From Burkholderiales bacterium (GTDB lineage: Bacteria; Pseudomonadota; Gammaproteobacteria; Burkholderiales; Burkholderiaceae_C), in the NCBI GenBank assembly GCA_016703325.1, contig JADJCH010000028.1, forward strand, positions 1 to 64,000: a stretch of 64,000 bases of DNA, read 5' to 3'. Shown piece by piece: positions 53,645-61,800 of the stretch. The notes beneath the pieces were generated by a model. That model did no database searches, was not told the origin of the DNA, and was given only the letters and a program-made list of their open reading frames with translations. The translations under genes and the position numbers were made by a program. The stretch's first letter is position 1; the number at the start of each line of letters is the position of its first letter.

Positions 53645-55099
53645 TCAGCGCCGCCAGAAGCCGGGTGTGAACAGCACCAGCACCGACAGCAGCTCCAGCC
53701 GGCCCAGCAGCATCGCGAAGGTGCAGACCCAGGTCTGGAAGTTGGTGAGTGCACCGTAGTTGACCGCCGGGCCAACCTCTCCCAGGCCGGGGCCGATGTT
53801 GTTGACGCAGGCAATCACCGCGGTGAAGGCGCTGATCGGATCCAGCCCGCTGAACAGCAGCAGCATCGTCAAACCCACCAGGCAGGCGCCGTACAACATC
53901 ATGAAGGCGATGACGTTCTGCATCACCTTGTCGCTCACCGCCCGGCCGCCCAGCACCACCGGGTTGATCGCGCTGGGGTGGACGATGCGCACCAGCTCGC
54001 GCTGGGACTGCTTGAGCAGCAGCAGCATGCGCACCATCTTGATCCCGCCGCCGGTGGAGCCGGCGCAGGTGGCGAAACAGCCCAGCAGGATGATCAGCAG
54101 CGAGGCAAAAGGCGGCCACTGAGCGTAGTCGTAGGTGGCGTATCCGGTGGTGGTGGCCACCGAGATGACGTGGAAGGCGGTGCGCCGCAGGGTGTCGCCC
54201 AGGCCGTCGTGGCTGCCGTGGAAGCTGAGATAGGCGGTGATCAGCACGATGCTGCCGGCCAGCACTGCATAGAAGGCGCGAATCTCGGTGTTGTCCCAGA
54301 GCACCGACAACGAACGTGCACGCAGGGCGACGAAGTACAACACCAGGTTGATGCCCGCCAGCAGCATGAACACCATCGCCACAGCTTCCAGCGCAGGGGA
54401 GTTGAAGTGCCCGAAGCTGGCGTCGTAGGGCGAAAAACCACCCAGGCTGATGGTGGTGCACATGTGCATGAAGGCATCCACCCAGCTCATGCCCGCCAGG
54501 TGGTAGGCCAGGGTGCAGGCCACCGCCAGCACGGCATAGATGATCCACAGCGCACGGGCGGTGTCGGCAATGCGGGGGGTGAGCTTCTGGTCCTTCAGGG
54601 GGCCGGCGGTTTCCGCCTTGAACAGCTGCGAGCCGCCCACACCCATCATCGGCAGCACCGCCACCGCCAGCACGATGATGCCCAGGCCGCCCACCAGCAT
54701 CATGAAGCAGCGCCAGATGTTGACCGACAGCGGCAGCTGGTCCAGCCCGCTCATCACCGTGGCGCCGGTGGCGGTCAGGGCCGACATGGCCTCGAAATAG
54801 GCATCGGTGGGGCTCAGGTCCGGCACCGCCAGCCACAGCGGCAGGGCACCAAAAACCGGCAGCGCCAGCCAGGTCATCGCCACCAGGATGAAGCCGTCGC
54901 GCGGCAGCAGCTCGCGGCGGTGGCTGCGGGTCAGCAGAGTGATCACTGCACCGCTGAGCAGGGTGACCAGGGTTGAGACCATGAAGGCCTCCTCCCCGCG
55001 GTCGTGGTCGAACCAGGCAAAACCCATCGGCACCAGCATCAGCAGGGCAAACAGGGTGACCAGGCGGCCGACCAGGGCGGCGACGGGCAGCAGGCGCAC
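53645..55099 (-). CDS. trkH: potassium uptake membrane subunit TrkH
   Basis: TrkH is the potassium-translocating channel of the Trk system. The 484-residue protein has the four selectivity-filter loops in order: ALTATGATVMSG, CTTISLGGFSPYD, VATTTGYATYDYA and CVNNIGPGLGEVG. A Gly-rich signature, FATCAGSTGGGIKMVRMLLL, is present as expected. Around ten to twelve helices fit the family. The start is a GTG at 55099, 18 bases after trkA, so the two form an operon with trkA first. Confidence 0.95.
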   Translation of the reverse strand: MRLLPVAALVGRLVTLFALLMLVPMGFAWFDHDRGEEAFMVSTLVTLLSGAVITLLTRSHRRELLPRDGFILVAMTWLALPVFGALPLWLAVPDLSPTDAYFEAMSALTATGATVMSGLDQLPLSVNIWRCFMMLVGGLGIIVLAVAVLPMMGVGGSQLFKAETAGPLKDQKLTPRIADTARALWIIYAVLAVACTLAYHLAGMSWVDAFMHMCTTISLGGFSPYDASFGHFNSPALEAVAMVFMLLAGINLVLYFVALRARSLSVLWDNTEIRAFYAVLAGSIVLITAYLSFHGSHDGLGDTLRRTAFHVISVATTTGYATYDYAQWPPFASLLIILLGCFATCAGSTGGGIKMVRMLLLLKQSQRELVRIVHPSAINPVVLGGRAVSDKVMQNVIAFMMLYGACLVGLTMLLLFSGLDPISAFTAVIACVNNIGPGLGEVGPAVNYGALTNFQTWVCTFAMLLGRLELLSVLVLFTPGFWRR

Positions 55100-55117
55100 G
55101 ATCGGGTCCCTTCCGGA

Positions 55118-56524
55118 TCAGAACATGAACATGGCGCTGACCTGGAACAGCCGTTCCACCTCGCGCACCATGCGCTTGTTCGGCACGAACACCACCACAT
55201 GGTCGCCGGTGGCGATGGTGGTGTCGTGGTGCGGCACGATCACGCGGCGGTGGGTTGCGTTGTCATCGGTCTCGCGCACGATGGCGCCGATCTGCGCGCC
55301 GCGGGGCAGGCCGATCTCCTCGATGCGCCGCCCCGCCACCTTGCAGGTCTTGCGGTCGCCTCGCACCACCAGTTCCAGGGCTTCGGCCGCACCCCTGCGC
55401 AGGCTGTGCACCGCCTCCACGTCGCCGCGGCGCACATAGGCCAGCAGCTCGCCGATGACGGTGTGCGACGGCGAGATGGCGATGTCGATCTGCGTGCCCT
55501 GCACCAGGTCCGCATAGGCCTGGCGGTTGATCAAGGCCAGCACCCGCCGCGCGCCCATGCGCTTGGCCAGCAGGCAGGCCATGATGTTGTCCTCGTCGTC
55601 GTTGGTCAGTGCGGCAAACAGGTCCATGTCCTGCACGTTCTCATCGCCCAGCAGCTCCTCGTCGGTGGCGTCGCCCTGCAGCACCAGCGTGCCGGCGGGC
55701 AGCTGGGTGGCCAGGTAATGGCAGCGCGCCGGGTTGTGTTCGATCATCTTCAGCTGGTAGTTGGCATGGGTCTCGCGCGCCAACCGCAGTGCCACCTTGC
55801 CTCCCCCGGCAATCATCACCCGCTTGACCGGACGGTCCATCCGGCGCAGGCCGCTGAGCACCGCACGGATGTGGTCGGTGGCCGCCAGCACGAACACCTC
55901 GTCGCCCGGCTCGATGCGGGTGGCACCGTCCAGGTCGGTCAGCGCCTGGTCCTGGCGGTAGATGGCCACGATGCGCAGCGGCGCGTAAGGCACCAGCTGC
56001 GGGATCTCGGCCAGCGAGTGCGACACCAGTGGCCCGTCCTGCACCGCCCGCACCGCCACCAGGCTGACCAGGCCGTCGGCAAACTCCAGCACCTGCAGCG
56101 CCTCCGGGTACTCGATCAGCTTGCGCACATAGGCGGTCACCGACTGCTCCGGGCAGATCAGCTGGTCCACCGCAAAGCCGCTGTCCTTGTTCAGCAGCGC
56201 GGAGTCCTGCTCGAACTCCGGGGAGCGGATGCGGGCGATGGTGGTCGGCACGTTGAAGATGTCGTGCGCCACCTTGCAGGCCACCAGGTTGGTCTCGTCG
56301 GCCGGGGCGCAGGCGATCAGCATGTCCGCATCGTCGATGCCGGCCTCGCGCAGCACCGAGGGCTGGATGCCGTTGCCCACCACCCCCCGCAGGTCCAGCC
56401 GGTCCTGCAGTTGACCCAGCCGCTGTGGGTCGGTGTCGATCACGGTGATGTCGTTGCGTTCCGACACCAGACTTTCGGCCACGCTCTCTCCGACACGGCC
56501 GGCGCCCAGGATGACGATCTTCAT
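55118..56524 (-). CDS. trkA: Trk system regulatory subunit TrkA
   Basis: TrkA is the cytosolic ring that gates TrkH in response to nucleotides. The 468-residue protein contains two RCK (TrkA-N/TrkA-C) repeats: the first begins MKIVILGAGRVGESVAESLV and the second follows RVMIAGGGKVALRLARETHA. Acidic ligand residues occur in ITVIDTDPQRLGQL. Length is typical. It is transcribed leftward into trkH. The 107-base gap to the divergent fadH gene probably holds both promoters. Confidence 0.96.
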   Translation of the reverse strand: MKIVILGAGRVGESVAESLVSERNDITVIDTDPQRLGQLQDRLDLRGVVGNGIQPSVLREAGIDDADMLIACAPADETNLVACKVAHDIFNVPTTIARIRSPEFEQDSALLNKDSGFAVDQLICPEQSVTAYVRKLIEYPEALQVLEFADGLVSLVAVRAVQDGPLVSHSLAEIPQLVPYAPLRIVAIYRQDQALTDLDGATRIEPGDEVFVLAATDHIRAVLSGLRRMDRPVKRVMIAGGGKVALRLARETHANYQLKMIEHNPARCHYLATQLPAGTLVLQGDATDEELLGDENVQDMDLFAALTNDDEDNIMACLLAKRMGARRVLALINRQAYADLVQGTQIDIAISPSHTVIGELLAYVRRGDVEAVHSLRRGAAEALELVVRGDRKTCKVAGRRIEEIGLPRGAQIGAIVRETDDNATHRRVIVPHHDTTIATGDHVVVFVPNKRMVREVERLFQVSAMFMF

Positions 56525-56631
56525 GGTGGTCGATTATGGGCGGCGGGTGGATCATGTGGCCCTGATTCACGGCAGCAGCCCGGCCGGCGGCTGCCGTCTT
56601 CGGTGTCCAAGCCACAGAGGACTTTCTGACC

Positions 56632-58713
56632 ATGGATCTCCCCACCGCCCCGGGCCTGCCTGTGGCCCCCTCGCCCTACCCCCACCTGCTGCGGCCGCTG
56701 GACCTGGGCTTCACCCAGCTGCGCAACCGGGTGCTGATGGGCTCCATGCACACCGGCCTGGAGGAAGGGCGCGACCTCAGCCGCCTGGCCGCCTTCTTCC
56801 GCGAGCGCGCCGAGGGCGGCGCGGGCCTGATGGTCACCGGCGGCTTCTCGCCCAACCTGGTCGGCCAGCTCAAGCCCTTCGCCGGCACGATGGCCACCTC
56901 CGCAGCCGCGCGGCGCCACCAGGTCGTGACCCGCGCGGTGCACGAGGCCGGCGGCAAGATCGCGCTGCAGATCCTGCATGCCGGCCGCTACGCCTACCAC
57001 CCGCTGGCAGTGGCGCCCTCCCGGCTGCGTGCACCCATCTCGCCCTTCAAGCCGCTGCCGCTCTCGGCAGCCGGGGTGGAGCGGCAGATCCGCGCCTTCG
57101 TCAACGCCGCCTGCAAGGCCCGCGAGGGGGGCTACGACGGCGTGGAGATCATGGGCTCGGAGGGTTATTTCATCAACGAGTTCCTCAGCGCGGCCACCAA
57201 CCAGCGCAGCGACGCCTGGGGCGGCGACTACAGCCAGCGCATGCGCCTGCCGGTGGAGATCGTCGAGCGCACCCGTGCGGCGGTGGGGCCGGACTTCATC
57301 CTGATCTTCCGCCTCTCCATGATCGACCTGGTGCCCGGCGGCAGCTCCTGGGACGAGACGGTGCAGCTCGGCACCGCCGTGGCCCGCGGCGGCGCCAGCC
57401 TGATCAACACCGGCATCGGCTGGCACGAGGCGCGCGTGCCCACCATCGCCACCAGCGTGCCGCGCGCGGCCTTCACCTGGGTGACGCAGAAGATGAAGGC
57501 GGCCTTCAGCGCCGCCGGCCTGGCCACGCCGCTGATCACCTCCAACCGCATCAACACCCCGGAGGTGGCCGAGCAGGTGCTGGCCGACGGCTGTGCGGAC
57601 ATGGTCTCGATGGCCCGGCCGCTGCTGGCCGACGCCCACTTCGTGCGCAAGGCCGCGGCGGGCCGGGCCGCCGACATCGCCCCCTGCATCGCCTGCAACC
57701 AGGCCTGCCTGGACCACATCTTCCAGAACCAGCTGGCCAGCTGCCTGGTCAACCCGCGCGCCTGCCACGAGACCCTGCCCGAGATGACGCCCCGCCCCGC
57801 TGCCCAGCCGCGGCGCATCGCGGTGGTGGGCGCCGGCCCGGCCGGCCTGACCGCCGCGGCGGTGGCGGCCGAACGTGGCCATCAGGTCGACCTGTTCGAC
57901 GCCGCCTCGCAGCCTGGTGGCCAGCTCCAGCTGGCCCGGCAGGTGCCGGGCAAGGAGGAGTTCGACGGCCTGCTTCACTGGCTGGCCCGCCGCCTGGAAA
58001 CCAGCGGCGCGCGCCTTCAGCTCAACCGCCGGGTCACGCCCGACGACCTGGCCGGCTACGACGCGGTGGTGGTGGCCACCGGCGTGCGCCCGCGTGACCC
58101 GCAGATCCCCGGGCAGGACCACCCCAAGGTGCTGAGCTACATCGACGTGCTCCACGGTCACCCGGTGGGCCAGCGGGTGGCGGTGGTGGGTGCGGGCGGC
58201 ATCGGCTTCGACGTGGCCGAATACCTGGTCGCCGGTGGCCACTCCAGCACGCTGGACCGCGCTGCCTGGCTGGCCGAGTGGGGCGTGACCGACCCCACCC
58301 AGGCCCGCGGCGGCCTGGCGCCGCAAGGCCCGCAGCCCGGCGCCCCGGCCCGGCAGGTCACCCTGCTGCAGCGCAAGCCTGGCAAGCCGGGCGCCGGCCT
58401 GGGCAAGACCACCGGCTGGATCCACCGCGCGGCGCTGAAGATGAAGCAGGTGCGCATGATTGGCGGGGTGAACTACGAGCGCATCGGCGATGAAGGCTTG
58501 CTGATCACCCACGGCCCGAAGCGCGAGGACCCCACCTGGATCGCCTGTGACCACATCGTGCTCTGCGCCGGCCAACTGCCGCAGCGCGAATTGGCGGACG
58601 CCCTGCAGGCCCGCGGCATGGCGGTGCACATCATCGGCGGAGCCCGCGAGGCGGGCGAGTTGGACGCCAAACGCGCGATCGACGAGGCCTGGCGGCTGGC
58701 GGTGATGCTCTGA
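56632..58713 (+). CDS. fadH: 2,4-dienoyl-CoA reductase (NADPH), FMN/FAD/4Fe-4S type
   Basis: FadH reduces the 2,4-dienoyl-CoA intermediates that arise from unsaturated fatty acids. The 693-residue protein starts with the OYE-like FMN barrel (LGFTQLRNRVLMGSMHTGLE, GGKIALQILHAGRYAYHP), continues with the iron-sulfur cluster Cys residues in CIACNQACLDHIF and ASCLVNPRACHE, and ends with FAD and NADPH Rossmann domains (RIAVVGAGPAGLTAAAVAAE and VAVVGAGGIGFDVAEYLV). Length is usual. It complements FadD and the acyl-CoA dehydrogenase for lipid use. Confidence 0.95.
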   Translation: MDLPTAPGLPVAPSPYPHLLRPLDLGFTQLRNRVLMGSMHTGLEEGRDLSRLAAFFRERAEGGAGLMVTGGFSPNLVGQLKPFAGTMATSAAARRHQVVTRAVHEAGGKIALQILHAGRYAYHPLAVAPSRLRAPISPFKPLPLSAAGVERQIRAFVNAACKAREGGYDGVEIMGSEGYFINEFLSAATNQRSDAWGGDYSQRMRLPVEIVERTRAAVGPDFILIFRLSMIDLVPGGSSWDETVQLGTAVARGGASLINTGIGWHEARVPTIATSVPRAAFTWVTQKMKAAFSAAGLATPLITSNRINTPEVAEQVLADGCADMVSMARPLLADAHFVRKAAAGRAADIAPCIACNQACLDHIFQNQLASCLVNPRACHETLPEMTPRPAAQPRRIAVVGAGPAGLTAAAVAAERGHQVDLFDAASQPGGQLQLARQVPGKEEFDGLLHWLARRLETSGARLQLNRRVTPDDLAGYDAVVVATGVRPRDPQIPGQDHPKVLSYIDVLHGHPVGQRVAVVGAGGIGFDVAEYLVAGGHSSTLDRAAWLAEWGVTDPTQARGGLAPQGPQPGAPARQVTLLQRKPGKPGAGLGKTTGWIHRAALKMKQVRMIGGVNYERIGDEGLLITHGPKREDPTWIACDHIVLCAGQLPQRELADALQARGMAVHIIGGAREAGELDAKRAIDEAWRLAVML

Positions 58714-58814
58714 AACTTCAGAAAACCGCAACCGGAGCGGGCGATTCAGCCGTGTCGGCATGGGCCGCGCCGGCTTCCTAGAATGGTCGGTTGCCTTCTC
58801 GAAAAGCGCTTGCC

Positions 58815-61800
58815 ATGCCGTCCGCACCGACCGGTTCCCTGCAGCCCTCCCCGTCCACCGCGTTGGGCAGTGGCGGCCTGATCCGCATCCGCGGCGCGCG
58901 TCAGCACAACCTCAAGAACCTGGACCTGGACATCCGCACCGGTGAGCTGACGGTGGTGACCGGGCCGAGCGGCTCGGGCAAGTCCAGCCTGGTGTTCGAC
59001 ACGCTGTACGCCGAGGGGCAGCGGCGCTACGTCGAAACGTTCAGCGCCTACGCGCGCCAGTTCCTCGACCGCATGGACCGCCCGGCGGTGGACGCGGTGG
59101 AGGGTGTGCCGCCGGCCATCGCCATCGACCAGACCAACCCGGTGCGCACCAGCCGCAGCACGGTCGGGACGATGACCGAGTTGAACGACCACCTGAAGCT
59201 GCTGTTTGCGCGCGCCGCGCAGCTCTTCGACGCGCAGACCGCGCAGCCGGTGCGCGAGGACGACCCGCAGAGCATCTGGGCCGACCTGAAGGCGCGCAGC
59301 GAGGCGGCCGGCGACCCGCGGCTGGTGGTGACCTTCCCGGTCGAGCTGCCGGCCAGCACGACGGCGGAGGAGATCGAGGGCTGGCTGGCGGCCTCCGGCT
59401 ACACCCGGGTGCAGGCCGAGCGCGAGGTGGCCACCGTCACCGGGCCGCGCAAGGTGCTGGATGTGGTGGCCGACCGCTTCCGCTTCTCTGCCGCCGAGAA
59501 GGTGCGGGTGATCGAGGCGCTGGAGGCTTCGCTCAAGCGGGGCGGCGGGCGCTGCACGGTCTACGCCCTCGGAGTTCTTCCCCCCTTTGAAAAAGGGGGG
59601 CAAGGGGGGATTTCTTCAGCGGTGGCCGACGGGACTCAAATCCCCCCCGGCCCCCCTTTGTCAAAGGGGGGAGAAATACCGGCGGCGCAGGATCAGCTCT
59701 GGCGCTACAGCCAGGGCCTGCACTGCCCGGAGAGCGACCGGCGCTACAGCCACCCGCAGCCGGCGATGTTCAGCTTCAACTCGGCCTATGGTGCCTGCGA
59801 GACCTGCCGCGGCTTTGGCCGGGTGATCGGGGTGGACTTCGGGCTGGTGATTCCGGACCCGCGCAAGACGCTGCGCGGCGGCGCCATCAAGCCGCTGACC
59901 ACGCCGGCCTGGAAGGAGTGCCAGGACGACCTGGTGAAGTACGCCGGCGATGCGGGCATTCCCCGCGACAGTGCCTGGGCGCAGCTCACAGCGTCGCAGA
60001 AGAGCTGGGTGATCGACGGTTCACCGAACTGGAACGGCAAGTGGAACCAGCAGTGGTACGGCATCCGGCGCTTCTTCGAGTACCTGGAGAGCAAGGCCTA
60101 CAAGATGCACATCCGCGTGCTCTTGTCCAAGTACCGCAGCTACACACCTTGCGGGGACTGCGGCGGCGCGCGGCTGAAGACCGAATCGCTGCTGTGGCGC
60201 CTCGGCACGCAGGACGGCGCGGATGCCGTGCTCGACCCGGCCAAACGTTTCCTGCCCCAGGGCGTGGGCTGGACGCGCGCGCAGCTCGAAGCCCTGCCCG
60301 GCCTGGCGCTGCACGACCTGATGCTGCTGCCCATCCACCGGCTGCGGCGCTTCTTCGACGCCCTGACCTTTCCATCGACGCTGCTCGATGAGGCGCTGCA
60401 GCTGCTGCTCGACGAGATCCGCACGCGGCTGAAGTACCTCTGCGACGTGGGCCTGGGCTACCTGACGCTGGACCGGCAGAGCCGCACGCTGTCGGGCGGC
60501 GAGGTGCAGCGCATCAACCTGACCACCGCACTCGGCACCTCGCTGGTCAATACGCTGTTCGTGCTGGACGAGCCCAGCATCGGCCTGCACCCGCGCGACA
60601 TGCACCGCATCAACGAAGCCATGCTGCGCCTGCGCGACGCCGGCAACACGCTGGTGGTGGTGGAGCACGACCCGGCGGTGATGCTGGCGGCCGACCGCGT
60701 GATCGACCTCGGCCCCGGGCCGGGCACGCAGGGCGGGCGCATCGTCTTCGACGGCACGCCCGAGGAGCTGAAAGCCGCCGAGACGCTGACCGGTGCCTAC
60801 CTGGGCGCGCGCCGCTCGATCGGCCTGGGCCTGAGCCGCCCGGTGCTGGACAGCACGCCGCGGCTGATCCTGGAGGGCGTGCGCGAGCACAACCTGCGCA
60901 ACGTGACGGTGGAGTTCCCGCTGCAGCGGCTGGTCTGCGTGACCGGGGTGAGCGGCTCGGGAAAGTCCACGCTGATCCAGGACGTGTTGGCGCCCGCGCT
61001 GGCGCGTCACTTCGGCCAGGCCACTGAGAGCCCGGGTGAGTTCGACCGCCTGCTGGGTGCGGACTGGCTGGCCGATGCAGTGTTTGTGGACCAGAGTCCC
61101 ATCGGCAAGACCGCGCGCTCCAACCCCGCCAGCTTCGTCGGCGCCTTCGACACGGTGCGCGAGCTGTTTGCCGCGCTGCCCGCCGCCCGCGAGCGCAGCT
61201 ACAGCGCGGGGATGTTCAGCTTCAACGCCGGCGACGGGCGCTGCCCGACCTGCGGTGGCTCGGGCTTCGAGCATGTCGAGATGCAGTTCCTCAGCGACGT
61301 CTACCTGCGCTGCCCGGACTGCGACGGCACGCGTTACCGCGCCGAGATCCGTGAGATCAAGCTGTCGCGTGGCGGCAAGGAACTCAGCATTGCCGATGTG
61401 CTGGAGCTCACCGTGGCCGACGCGCTGCGGCTGTTTGCCGCCGACCGCGAGGTGGTGCGCGCGCTGCAGCCGCTGGCCGATGTGGGGCTGGACTACGTCA
61501 AACTCGGCCAGCCGGTGCCCACGCTGTCGGGCGGCGAGGCGCAGCGCCTGAAGCTGGCCGGCTTCCTGGCCGAGGCCGCCAAGAGTTCCAGCGCCAGCCG
61601 GCAGCGATTGGCGAAGAAGGGCACGCTGTTCCTCTTCGACGAGCCCACCACCGGCCTGCACTTCGACGACATCGCCAAGCTGATGCGCGCCTTCCGCAAG
61701 CTGCTGGAGGCGGGCCACTCGCTGCTGGTGATCGAGCACAACCTGGACGTGGTGCGGGCCTCTGACTGGATCGTCGACCTCGGCCCCGAGGGCGGTGAGG